A stretch of DNA of 64,000 nt from JAOPZW01 sp963835295 (GTDB lineage Bacteria > Actinomycetota > Thermoleophilia > Solirubrobacterales > Solirubrobacteraceae), in assembly GCA_963835295.1 (NCBI GenBank), contig CAWIEX010000014.1, forward strand, positions 248,001 to 312,000, given 5' to 3'. The notes beneath the pieces are model-generated. The model was not told where the DNA came from. It saw nothing but the letters and a program-made list of their open reading frames with translations, and searched no databases. Below, in pieces: positions 41,100-49,037 of the stretch; the first letter of the stretch is position 1, and every line of letters begins with the position of its first letter. The translations under genes were made by a program, and so were the position numbers.

Positions 41100-42002
41100 A
41101 TGGATGCATTTGAGCGACCACCCCCTTGGTTGCGGGCGTCGAGGCTCGCGGGCCAGCAGTGGGGCGTCGTGTCGTTGGCGCAGTTGCGCGAGGTGGGGGT
41201 CGGGCGCGGAGCCGTGCAGAGGGCGGTGCGCGCGGGGCGGTTGCATCGCGTCCATCACGGCGTGTACGCGCTGGGCCACCTCTTGCTGCGGCCTGAGGGC
41301 CATCGCTTGGCGGCGGTCCTGGCCTGCGGGCCTGGCGCCGTGCTCAGTCATCGCAGCGCGGCGGCGCACTGGGAGCTCCTCGCGACCAGCCAGGAGCGCA
41401 TCGACGTGATGGCGCCCGCGTCCCGGCACGGGGTCCCGGGGATCCGCCTGCACCGCACTCGTTCCCTCGATGCCCAGGACACCACCAGCCACGAAAGCAT
41501 CCCGATCACGACGGTCCACCGCACGCTCCTGGACCTGGCGGCGACCACACGACCAGACCAGCTCGAAAACGCCCTCGCGCAGGCCATGCACCTCCAGCTC
41601 TACGACCAGCGCGCCATCGACGACGTCATCGCCCGCTCCAACGGCCACCGCGGAACCAAGATCTTGGCCGAGGCGACCAAGCAGGAGCCCCAGATCACCA
41701 AGAGCATGTGGGAGACCCGGATGCTCGCTCTCGTCCGCGGCGCCGGCCTCCCCGAGCCGAGATGCAACGGGGCGCTGCACGCCCCCGACCACGGCGAGTG
41801 CTACCCCGACTTCCACTGGCCGGCGTACGGCCTGATCGTGGAGACCGACGGCTGGGAGGCCCACCGCACGCTGGCCGCCTTCCGCAGCGACCGCGCCAAG
41901 GACGCGGCGCTCACCGCCGCCGGCTACAAGGTCCTGCGGTTCACCTGGGACGTCCACGACGCCACCATCCTGCGCCGCCTGCGCCCGTTGCTGCAGAATT
42001 GA
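41100..42002 (+). CDS. AbiEi-like antitoxin-domain/DUF559-type protein
   Basis: A 300-residue protein of the widespread actinobacterial AbiEi_4 type. The N-terminal winged helix (LRASRLAGQQWGVVSLAQLREVGVGRGAVQRAVRAGRLHRVHHGVYALG) is followed by the AbiEi middle (VLSHRSAAAHW, IPITTVHRTLLDLAA) and a C-terminal DUF559/Vsr-like nuclease-fold segment (YPDFHWPAYGLIVETDGWEAHRTLAAFRSDRAKDAALTAAGYKVLRFTW) with plausible active-site Asp, Glu and Lys. No AbiEii toxin gene is adjacent. Function of these orphan fusions is unproven. Divergent from the proline genes. Confidence 0.85.
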   Translation: MDAFERPPPWLRASRLAGQQWGVVSLAQLREVGVGRGAVQRAVRAGRLHRVHHGVYALGHLLLRPEGHRLAAVLACGPGAVLSHRSAAAHWELLATSQERIDVMAPASRHGVPGIRLHRTRSLDAQDTTSHESIPITTVHRTLLDLAATTRPDQLENALAQAMHLQLYDQRAIDDVIARSNGHRGTKILAEATKQEPQITKSMWETRMLALVRGAGLPEPRCNGALHAPDHGECYPDFHWPAYGLIVETDGWEAHRTLAAFRSDRAKDAALTAAGYKVLRFTWDVHDATILRRLRPLLQN

Positions 42003-42005
42003 CCC

Positions 42006-42443
42006 ATGCGTATCGCCGTCGCTGCCGACGAGCGGGTCGGGGTCGCCGACGCCGTCCTCGAGGAGCTCCAGCGGCGCGGGCACGACGTCGTCGCCCACGG
42101 TGCGCTCAACGACGCCGAGCGCGACGACTGGGCCTGGGCGTCGGAGGCGGCGGCGCGTGACGTCGCCGACGGGCGCGCCGAGCAGGCCGTGGTGTGCTGC
42201 TGGACCGGGACCGGCGCGTCGATCGCGGCCAACAAGGTCGAGGGGATCCGGGCCGCGCTGTGCGCCGACGCGCCGACAGCGGCCGGGGCGCGCAAGTGGA
42301 ACGACGCCAACGTGCTGGCGCTCAGCCTGCGCACCACGTCGGAGGCCGAGCTCGGCGAGATCCTCGACGCCTGGTTCGCCAGCGCGCCGAGCGACGAGCC
42401 CGACGACGTGGCCAACGTCGAGCACCTGGCCGACATCAGGTGA
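42006..42443 (+). CDS. RpiB/LacAB-family sugar-phosphate isomerase
   Basis: A 145-residue isomerase of the ribose 5-phosphate isomerase B fold. The N-terminal IAVAADERVGVADAV, the catalytic-Cys loop AVVCCWTGTGASIAANKVEGIRAALC and NDANVLALSLRTTS are typical. The usual RpiB SDH..G..LK signature at the start is replaced (ADERVG), so the substrate may differ from ribose 5-phosphate. Stop overlaps the glycosyltransferase start (GTGA). Confidence 0.88.
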   Translation: MRIAVAADERVGVADAVLEELQRRGHDVVAHGALNDAERDDWAWASEAAARDVADGRAEQAVVCCWTGTGASIAANKVEGIRAALCADAPTAAGARKWNDANVLALSLRTTSEAELGEILDAWFASAPSDEPDDVANVEHLADIR

Positions 42444-43420
42444 TCGCGCTCAACGCGCGGGCTGCCGCGCGCCCCGAGCTGGGCGGGGTCGAGCGCTGGG
42501 CGCGCGAGCTCGCCGCGCGCCTGCCCGCGCTCGGCGCCTATGAGGTCATCCGCCCGCCGGCGACGCTCTCACACCGGGCCGGCCACGCCTGGGAGCAGGT
42601 CGTGCTCCCGCGCCGGGCGCGGCGCGCGCGGCTGCTGCTCAATCCGGCGAACCTGGCGCCGATCGCCTTCCCGCGCAACGCCATCGTCATCCACGACGCC
42701 GCGGCCCTGCGCCACCCGCAGTGGTACTCGCCCCTCTACGCGCGCTGGCAGCGCACGGCGCTGCCCGCCATAGCGAAGCGGGCGCGCGTGGTCATCACCG
42801 TCAGCGAGTTCTCCAGGCGCGAGCTGCGCGAGCTGCTCGGCGTCGACGCCCACGTCGTGCCCGGCGGCGTGGATCAGCGCTTCCACCCGGACGCCGACCC
42901 CGAGCCCGCCCGAGCGGCGCTCGGCCTGACCCGCCCCTACGTCCTCACGGTGGCGAGCCGAACCGCCCGCAAGAACCTGGCCTCCCTCGATGCCACGTGC
43001 CGGCGACTGGGCAACGAGGGAATCGACCTCGTCGCTGCGGGAGGGGAGAGGCCGCAGTTCGCGGCCGAAGCGGCAAGCCCTGCACGAGCCCTCGGCCACG
43101 TCCCCGACACGCACCTCCCGGGCCTCTACGCCGGAGCCGCCGCCTTCGTCCTGCCCTCCTGGCACGAGGGCTTCGGCCTGACCTGCCTGGAGGCCATGGC
43201 CTGCGGCGTGCCCGTCGTGGCGGCCCACGCCGGCGCGCTCCCAGAGACCTGCGCCGACGCCGCGCGCTACGCCGATCCCGCCGACCCCGACGACATCGCG
43301 ACCGAGGTCCTCGCAGCGATCGGCGACGACCGGCTGCGCGAAGCGGGCCCGCAGCGGGCGGCCCTCTTCACCTGGGAGCGCACCGCGCGCGAGCTCGACG
43401 CCCTCCTCGAGACCGCCTGA
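42440..43420 (+). CDS. Glycosyltransferase family 4 protein
   Basis: A 326-residue GT-B enzyme transferring a sugar from an activated donor. Its C-terminal donor domain has PYVLTVASRTARKNLASLD, the ALGHVPDTHLPGLYAGAAAFVLPSWHEGFGLTCLEAMACGVPVVAA block with the EGFGLTCLEAM E-x7-E-type motif, and a GALPETCADAA loop. The acceptor half carries VIHDAAALRHPQWYS. It is shorter than usual because the N-terminal domain is reduced (about 150 residues). It is coupled to the isomerase gene; acceptor unknown. Confidence 0.9.
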   Translation: MIALNARAAARPELGGVERWARELAARLPALGAYEVIRPPATLSHRAGHAWEQVVLPRRARRARLLLNPANLAPIAFPRNAIVIHDAAALRHPQWYSPLYARWQRTALPAIAKRARVVITVSEFSRRELRELLGVDAHVVPGGVDQRFHPDADPEPARAALGLTRPYVLTVASRTARKNLASLDATCRRLGNEGIDLVAAGGERPQFAAEAASPARALGHVPDTHLPGLYAGAAAFVLPSWHEGFGLTCLEAMACGVPVVAAHAGALPETCADAARYADPADPDDIATEVLAAIGDDRLREAGPQRAALFTWERTARELDALLETA

Positions 43421-43447
43421 CCCCCCCGGCGTATCCTCGAAGCCGAG

Positions 43448-44572
43448 ATGGAGCAGCAGAGCGCGGCCCTGCGCGCGATGAACGACGCGGTGCTGGCCAT
43501 CGCCGCCGAGGCGACGATCGAGCCCATGCTGCAGCGCCTGGCGCACGCGGCGCGCGGCCTCGTCGACGCGCAGTACGCCGCCATCGGCGTCCCCGACGGC
43601 GAGGGCGGCTTCGCCCAGTTCATCACCTCGGGGATGAGCGACGAGCTCATCGCGGCGATGGGACCGCTGCCGCGCCAGCACGGCCTCCTCGGCGCGATGC
43701 TGACCTCCCCGGTGCCCTACCTGACCAGCGACGTCCGCCGCGACCCGCGCTTCCGCGGCTGGTGGCCGTCGGCGCATCCGCAGATGCGCTCCTTCCTCGG
43801 CGTCCCCATCGTCGCCGCCAGCGGGATCGTCGGCGCGATCTACCTCACCGACAAGGTCGGCGCGGACGGGTTCGACGAGGCCGACCAGCAGCTCATCGAG
43901 ATGCTCGCGGTCCACGCCGCGCTCGCCATCGAGAAGGCCAACCTCTACGAGCGCAGCCGCGAGCTGAGCATCGTCGAGGAGCGCAACCGGCTGGCGCGCG
44001 AGCTGCACGACTCGGTCACCCAGAAGCTCTTCGGGCTCACGCTCACGGCCGAGGCGGCGGCGACGATGATCGACCGCGACACGACCGAGGCCAAGGCCCA
44101 GCTGCGGCGCCTGCAGCAGCTCACGCGCGAGGCGATGGAGGAGCTGCGCTCGCTGATCTTCGAGCTGCGCCCGCCGGAGGCCGAGAGCGAGGGGCTGACC
44201 ACCGCGCTGCGCAAGCACGTCGACGTCCTGCAGAGCGTCCACGGCGACGCGGTCGCGCTGAGCCTCCACGGCGACGCGGAGCCGCGCACCGGCGCCGCCG
44301 AGGTCCTGCGCATCGCCCAGGAGGCGCTGCAGAACGCCCTGCGACACGCCCACGCGCGGCGCGTCGACATCCGGCTCGCCGCCGTCGACGGCCACCTGCG
44401 CGTCGCGGTGGCCGACGACGGCGTCGGCTTCGACCCCGACGAGCCCGGCCTGCGCTCGCGCCGCCTCGGCCTGACCTCGATGGAGGAGCGCGCCCGCGCC
44501 CTCGGCGGCACGCTGAGCATCGCCTCGCGCCCCGGCGCGGGGACGACGGTGGTGCTCGAGGTGCCGCGGTGA
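43448..44572 (+). CDS. GAF-domain NarL-type sensor histidine kinase
   Basis: A 374-residue soluble kinase. Residues about 20-165 are a GAF domain (ARGLVDAQYAAIGVPD, LGVPIVAASGIVGAIYLTDK) like those of the DevS/DosT redox sensors. HisKA_3 follows with the phospho-acceptor His in ERNRLARELHDSVTQKLFGL (about residue 190), then a HATPase (VLRIAQEALQNALRHAHA, VADDGVGFD, GLTSMEERARALGG). The GTG of the response regulator overlaps its stop, making a two-component pair. Whether haem is bound is not visible. Confidence 0.93.
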   Translation: MEQQSAALRAMNDAVLAIAAEATIEPMLQRLAHAARGLVDAQYAAIGVPDGEGGFAQFITSGMSDELIAAMGPLPRQHGLLGAMLTSPVPYLTSDVRRDPRFRGWWPSAHPQMRSFLGVPIVAASGIVGAIYLTDKVGADGFDEADQQLIEMLAVHAALAIEKANLYERSRELSIVEERNRLARELHDSVTQKLFGLTLTAEAAATMIDRDTTEAKAQLRRLQQLTREAMEELRSLIFELRPPEAESEGLTTALRKHVDVLQSVHGDAVALSLHGDAEPRTGAAEVLRIAQEALQNALRHAHARRVDIRLAAVDGHLRVAVADDGVGFDPDEPGLRSRRLGLTSMEERARALGGTLSIASRPGAGTTVVLEVPR

Positions 44573-45210
44573 TCCGCGTGCTCATCGCCGACGACCACGC
44601 CGTCGTTCGCGAGGGCCTGCGCGCCTTCCTGGCCCTTCAGGACGACGTCGAGGTCGTGGGGGAGGCCGCCGATGGCGACGAGGCGGTCCAGGCGGTGGCG
44701 CGCCTGGAGCCCGACGTCGCGCTCGTGGACCTCGTCATGCCGCGCGTCGGCGGCATCGAGGCCATCGGGCGCATCCGCGCCGAGTGCCCGCACACGCGCG
44801 TCATCGTCCTCACGAGCTTCGTCGACGAGGACAAGATGCTCCCGGCCGTGCGCGCGGGCGCGGTCGGCTACCTGCTCAAGGACGTCGCGCCACAGGAGCT
44901 CGTCAGCGCGATCCGCACCGTCCACGCCGGCGGCACCCTCCTGCACCCGACGGTGGTCGAGGAGCTCGTGCGCGAGGTCTCACGCGACGGCGCCGCCGCG
45001 GCGCCCAGCCCGCTGACGGCCCGCGAGCGCGAGGTCCTCACCCTCATCGCCCGCGGCCGGGCCAACAAGGCGATCGCCTTCGAGCTCGGCGTGGCCGAGA
45101 AGACGGTCAAGACCCACGTGAGCAACATCCTCGGCAAGCTCGGGCTCACCGACCGCACGCAGGCGGCGCTCTACGCCGTCCGCGAGGGTCTCGTCGACGC
45201 CGACCCGTGA
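44569..45210 (+). CDS. NarL/FixJ-family response regulator
   Basis: A 213-residue regulator paired with the upstream kinase. The receiver has VLIADDHAVVREGLR (acidic pair), phospho-acceptor Asp in VALVDLVMPRVGG, Thr in IVLTSF and Lys in YLLKDVAP. The C-terminal LuxR helix-turn-helix reads LTAREREVLTLIARGRANKAIAFELGVAEKTVKTHVSNILGKLGLTDRTQAALYA. Start GTG in a GTGA overlap. DNA targets unknown. Confidence 0.95.
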   Translation: MIRVLIADDHAVVREGLRAFLALQDDVEVVGEAADGDEAVQAVARLEPDVALVDLVMPRVGGIEAIGRIRAECPHTRVIVLTSFVDEDKMLPAVRAGAVGYLLKDVAPQELVSAIRTVHAGGTLLHPTVVEELVREVSRDGAAAAPSPLTAREREVLTLIARGRANKAIAFELGVAEKTVKTHVSNILGKLGLTDRTQAALYAVREGLVDADP

Positions 45211-45269
45211 GCCGGTCCTAGGACCTATTCCCGATACCGGGCCGGTGGCGGCGGGCGTACCGTCGGGCC

Positions 45270-45962
45270 ATGGCATCCACCGCGATCATCACCGGCGCCT
45301 CGCGCGGCCTCGGCCTGGCGCTCGCCCGCGCCCTCGCCGCCCGCCAGTGGCGCCTGGTCATCGACGCCCGCGGCGCCGACGCGCTCGAGGCGGCGCGCCG
45401 CGAGCTCGCCGCTCACACGGACGTCACCGCGCTGGTGGGCGACGTGACCGACGAGCGCCACCGCCGCGCCGTCGTCACCGCCGCCGGCGACCGCGTCGAC
45501 GCCCTCGTCAACAACGCGAGCATCCTCGGCCCCAGCCCGCAGCCGGCGCTCGCTGCCTATCCGCTCGACGTCCTGGAGGACGTGTTGAAGGTCAACGTGC
45601 TCGCCCCGCTGCGCCTGATCCAGCTCGCCCTGCCCGCCATGCCCGACGGCGCGCGGGTCGTCAACGTCACCTCCGACGCCGCGGTCGAGGCCTACGAGGG
45701 CTGGGGCGGCTACGGCTCGTCGAAGGCCGCGCTCGAGCAGCTCACGAACGTGCTCGGCGCCGAGCGCCCGAACCTCGCCGTCTACGCGTTCGACCCGGGC
45801 GACATGAACACCGCGATGCACCAGGCGGCGTTCCCCGGCGAGGACATCTCCGACCGCCCGCCGCCCGAGGACAGCGTCCCCGCCCTGCTCTCGCTCCTCA
45901 CCGGCGACCTGCCCAGCGGCCGCTACGGCGACGCCGACCTGAAGGTGGAACTTGAGCGCTGA
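45270..45962 (+). CDS. Short-chain dehydrogenase/reductase
   Basis: A 230-residue Rossmann SDR: cofactor motif AIITGASRGLGLALARAL, NNAS loop (ALVNNASILG), catalytic Ser in VVNVTSDAAVEAYEGWGGYGSSKAAL with the YxxSK replaced in spacing as YGSSK, and a MNTAMH tail. The basic residue after strand two is absent (VIDARG), suggesting NAD rather than NADP preference. Its end overlaps queA by 11 bases. Substrate unknown. Confidence 0.9.
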   Translation: MASTAIITGASRGLGLALARALAARQWRLVIDARGADALEAARRELAAHTDVTALVGDVTDERHRRAVVTAAGDRVDALVNNASILGPSPQPALAAYPLDVLEDVLKVNVLAPLRLIQLALPAMPDGARVVNVTSDAAVEAYEGWGGYGSSKAALEQLTNVLGAERPNLAVYAFDPGDMNTAMHQAAFPGEDISDRPPPEDSVPALLSLLTGDLPSGRYGDADLKVELER

Positions 45963-46983
45963 GCCCGCCTTCGAGCTCCCCGAGCGCCTCGAGGCCCACG
46001 CGCCTCCCGAGGCGCGCGGGCTGGCGCGCGACGACGTGCGCATGCTCGTGGCACGCGGCGATGGCCGTCTCGCCCACGCGCGGGCGCGCGAGCTGCCGGA
46101 CTTCCTGGAGCCCGGCGACCTCGTCGTCATCAACACCTCGGCCACGCTGCCGGCCGCCCTGGCCGCGCGGCGCAGCGACGGCACCGCGCTCGAGCTGCGC
46201 CTCTCCACGCCCCTGCCCGGGACGCCCGACGATCGCTGGGTGGTCGAGCTGCGCGCGGGCGCCGAGCCCTTCCGCGGCGGTCGCGCCGGCGACGTGCTCG
46301 ACCTGCCGGGCGGGGCGCGCGCGACCCTCGAGACGCCCTACCTCACCGGCGCGCGCCTGTGGGCCGCGCGCCTGGAGCTGCCCGAGCCGCTGCTGGCCTT
46401 CCTCGCGCGCCACGGGGCGCCGATCCGCTACCGCTACGTCCCCGACGCCCACCCGCTCTCGGCCTACGAGACGGCCTACGCGACGGAGCCCGGCAGCGCC
46501 GAGATGCCCAGCGCCGGGCGCCCGGTGACGCCGGCGGTCCTCACCGCGCTGGCGGCCCGCGGCGTGACGGTGGCGCCGATCGTCCTGCACACCGGCGTCT
46601 CCTCGCCCGAGCGCGGCGAGCGCCCCTATCCCGAGCGCTTTCGCGTGCCGGCACCGACCGCGCGCCTCGTCGAGGCCACGCGCGACTGGGGCGGGCGCGT
46701 CATCGCCGTCGGGACGACCGTCGTGCGGGCGCTGGAGACCGTCGCGCGCGCCGACGGCGGCGTCGAGGCGGGGGAGGGGTGGACCGCGCTCGTCGTCACC
46801 CCGGCGCGCGGCGTGCGGGTGGTCGACGGCCTGCTCACGGGCTGGCACGAGCCCGAGGCCTCGCATCTCGACATGCTCGAGGCGATCGCCGGCCGCGCGC
46901 TGGTCGAGCGCTCCTACGCGGCCGCGCTACAGGCCGGCTACCTGTGGCACGAGTTCGGCGACGTGCACCTCATCCTGCCCTAA
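45952..46983 (+). CDS. queA: S-adenosylmethionine:tRNA ribosyltransferase-isomerase
   Basis: Transfers and isomerises the ribose of S-adenosylmethionine onto preQ1-modified tRNA to give epoxyqueuosine. The 343-residue length fits QueA. Signature stretches are GDLVVINTSATLPA, IRYRYVPDAHPLSAYETAYATEPGSAEMPSAGRPVTP, APIVLHTGVSS, RVIAVGTTVVRALET and LTGWHEPEASHLDMLEAI. The start is TTG at 45952 inside the SDR gene. No other queuosine gene is in the window except folE at its other end. Confidence 0.9.
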   Translation: MSAEPAFELPERLEAHAPPEARGLARDDVRMLVARGDGRLAHARARELPDFLEPGDLVVINTSATLPAALAARRSDGTALELRLSTPLPGTPDDRWVVELRAGAEPFRGGRAGDVLDLPGGARATLETPYLTGARLWAARLELPEPLLAFLARHGAPIRYRYVPDAHPLSAYETAYATEPGSAEMPSAGRPVTPAVLTALAARGVTVAPIVLHTGVSSPERGERPYPERFRVPAPTARLVEATRDWGGRVIAVGTTVVRALETVARADGGVEAGEGWTALVVTPARGVRVVDGLLTGWHEPEASHLDMLEAIAGRALVERSYAAALQAGYLWHEFGDVHLILP

Positions 46984-47140
46984 CCAGGCGGCTTGATCGT
47001 GTTGATCACTGAGCCATCGGCCGAGACAGCCCGCCGCCGCATTGCGGCAGATCACTCCAGCATCCGGCTGCCCCGCGGGCCATCTCGGCCGCGCCGGCCC
47101 GGCAGCACCGTCACGGGCGGCGACGCTCTCGTCGTCTGAG

Positions 47141-48121
47141 TCAGCCCGCCGCGACGAAGCGCACGACCCCGTCGGCCTCCTCCTCGACGACGCGGCCGTC
47201 GTCGAGGAGCAGGTCCACGTGGCCGAGGATCTCGCTGAGCGTGAGGTAGGCCTGCGTCACCGCGACGTTGCCCCACAGCTCCTGCGCCAGCTCGTGCGCC
47301 GTGCGGGGGCGCTCGGCCACCAGGCCGTGCAGCTTGGCCGCGCGGCGCTCGTGCATGACGAAGCGCTCGTCGATCAGCGCGCGGTGGTCCTCGACCGGGT
47401 CGCCGTGGCCCGGGCGCACGACCCGGAGGTCCATCGCGCGCGTCGCGCGCAGCGAGGCGAGGTAGGTGACCAGCGCCCGCGGCCGTCCCCCGGACTCGTC
47501 GCCGTCCAGCGGGCGCGAGATCAGCGGGTTGGACGAGATGTGCCCGATGAGGTGGTCGCCGCCGATCAGCTCGCCCGAGGCCTCGTCGTGGAACACGGTG
47601 TCCGACGGCGAGTGCCCGGGGCGGTGGTGCACGCGCCAGGCGCGATCGGCGAACTCGAGCACCGCGCCATCGGCCAGCGGCGTGCCCACCGTGCAGCTGG
47701 AGCCCCACGCGCGGAAGGAGCGCGTGACCGCCCGCAGCGCGATGACGATGTCCTGCGGGATCCCGTGGCGCAGCATGATCGCCTCGGCGAAGGCGTCGTC
47801 GGCCTCCATGACCTCGGAGTAGCGCGCCAGCCACGGCGCCAGCGCGTCGAGCGCGCACACCTCGGCGCCCGAGCGGTCGGCCAGGATCTGTACGAGGCCG
47901 ATGTGGTCGATGTGCTGGTGGGTGATGACGATGCGCTCGAGGTCCTCGATGCGCCGTCCGTGCTCGCCCAGCGCGGCCTCCAGCACGGTGAGCGACGTGG
48001 CCGAGTTCGGCCCGGCGTCGACCAGCGTGAGCGGGTCGTCGTCGACGAGGTAGCAGTTCACGCGCCCCACCGCGAACGGCGTGGGGACGGCAAGGACGTG
48101 GACCGCCCCGGAGCCGGTCAC
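47141..48121 (-). CDS. Metallo-beta-lactamase-fold hydrolase
   Basis: A 326-residue MBL-fold enzyme. The metal motif is ITHQHIDHIG (HxHxDH variant), with VHHRPGHSPSDTVF giving the third His, GDHLIGHIS the bridging Asp region, and RPGHGDPVEDH the last His. A C-terminal winged helix (PRTAHELAQELWGNVAVTQAYLTLSEILGHVDLLLDDGRV) is typical of the group that includes LACTB2-like nucleases. The GTG at 48121 overlaps the RES toxin stop (GTGA), so it is in the same transcript as the toxin-antitoxin pair. Confidence 0.9.
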   Translation of the reverse strand: MTGSGAVHVLAVPTPFAVGRVNCYLVDDDPLTLVDAGPNSATSLTVLEAALGEHGRRIEDLERIVITHQHIDHIGLVQILADRSGAEVCALDALAPWLARYSEVMEADDAFAEAIMLRHGIPQDIVIALRAVTRSFRAWGSSCTVGTPLADGAVLEFADRAWRVHHRPGHSPSDTVFHDEASGELIGGDHLIGHISSNPLISRPLDGDESGGRPRALVTYLASLRATRAMDLRVVRPGHGDPVEDHRALIDERFVMHERRAAKLHGLVAERPRTAHELAQELWGNVAVTQAYLTLSEILGHVDLLLDDGRVVEEEADGVVRFVAAG

Positions 48122-48669
48122 GCCAGCCCGAGCTCGACCGTGGCGGCGCGCACGACCTCGTGGTCGGGGCTCAGCAGCTCGACCGAGCGCAGCCGCAGGC
48201 GCCGCCGCGCGCGGTCGAAGACGGTCACGTTGATCCACGAGGCCTCGATGGTCGACCACCATCGCAGGCCGGCCGCCCGGCGGTGGGTCTCGAACAGGGC
48301 CAGCGCGTCGCTCTGCGTCCTCTGGCGCACGCGCGTGGCGACGTTCGAGGGCCGCAGGCCCTCGGCGGCCAGCGTCTGCGGCTCGTCGAGGTCCACCAGG
48401 CCGGCCGGCTCGCGCAGCTCGAGGGCCACGAGCGACAGCCGGCGCCCGGCGCGCTCGAGCATCGCGGGGGTGAGCGCGCCGCGACCGCGGAAGGGCGCCA
48501 GCGCCTCGGCGACGGCCGACACCGGGGCCTCGGCCACGTACAGGCAGCCATAGGCGCTCGGGTTGTCGTGCCGGGCGGCGCCCTGATGCTCGCGGGGGAA
48601 CCACAGCGGGCCGCCCGCGGCGTCCTCCGCGGCCGCCGGGTCGACCGGCACCACCCGCCAGACGATCAC
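48118..48669 (-). CDS. RES-domain toxin
   Basis: A 183-residue RES-family protein. Conserved positions are visible in VWRVVP (Arg), SAYGCLYVAEAPVSAVAEAL (Tyr and Glu) and LRWWSTIEASWINVTVF (Ser). Characterised RES toxins degrade NAD+ and stop growth until neutralised. The gene follows its antitoxin with a 4-base ATGA overlap, the standard antitoxin-first order. Activity is inferred from family. Confidence 0.87.
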   Translation of the reverse strand: MIVWRVVPVDPAAAEDAAGGPLWFPREHQGAARHDNPSAYGCLYVAEAPVSAVAEALAPFRGRGALTPAMLERAGRRLSLVALELREPAGLVDLDEPQTLAAEGLRPSNVATRVRQRTQSDALALFETHRRAAGLRWWSTIEASWINVTVFDRARRRLRLRSVELLSPDHEVVRAATVELGLA

Positions 48670-48998
48670 GCGTAGCTGCCGGCCGCCTCGGCCTCGATCG
48701 CCTCGAGCAGCTCGCGCGTGTTGCCGGCGCGGATGAGGTCGACCGGCCGGCGGTCGCGCAGGTGCGGGTTGACGCCCAGCAGCCAGTCCTCGGCGGCCTC
48801 GGGCGAGTAGACGCGCAGCAGGCTCGACATGGCGAGCTCGAGGAGGTCGACGCGCTGGGCGTTGGCGGCGTCGATCCCGCTGCCGTGGCGCCAGCGGGTG
48901 ACCTGCGCGGGGCTCACGCCGAGCAGCTCGGCCAGCCGGCGCTGGGAGCGGAAGTCGCGGCTGAGGGCGATGACCTTGTCGGCGGTCTGCACGGGCAT
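48666..48998 (-). CDS. Xre/MbcA/ParS-family antitoxin
   Basis: About 110 residues. The N-terminal Xre-like helix-turn-helix (RRLAELLGVSPAQVTRWRHGSGIDAANAQRV) would autoregulate; the C-terminal MbcA/ParS toxin-binding domain contains SPEAAEDWLLGVNPHLRDRRPVDLIRAGNTRELLEAIEAE, whose tail normally plugs the RES active site. I chose the ATG at 48998; a start at 49019 would sit in the operator palindrome. A TATTAT -10-like hexamer (49005-49010, minus strand) suggests a nearly leaderless transcript. Confidence 0.88.
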   Translation of the reverse strand: MPVQTADKVIALSRDFRSQRRLAELLGVSPAQVTRWRHGSGIDAANAQRVDLLELAMSSLLRVYSPEAAEDWLLGVNPHLRDRRPVDLIRAGNTRELLEAIEAEAAGSYA

Positions 48999-49004
48999 GA
49001 ACTC

Positions 49005-49031
49005 ATAATAGCGCAACATAAAGTGTTGCGC
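49005..49031 (-). promoter_or_regulatory. Promoter and palindromic operator of the RES-Xre operon
   Basis: gcgcaac (49011-49017) and gttgcgc (49025-49031) form a perfect 7-bp inverted repeat with a 7-base spacer, directly upstream of a TATTAT -10-like hexamer. This is the expected layout for antitoxin autorepression. Confidence 0.6.
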
Positions 49032-49037
49032 GAGCGC

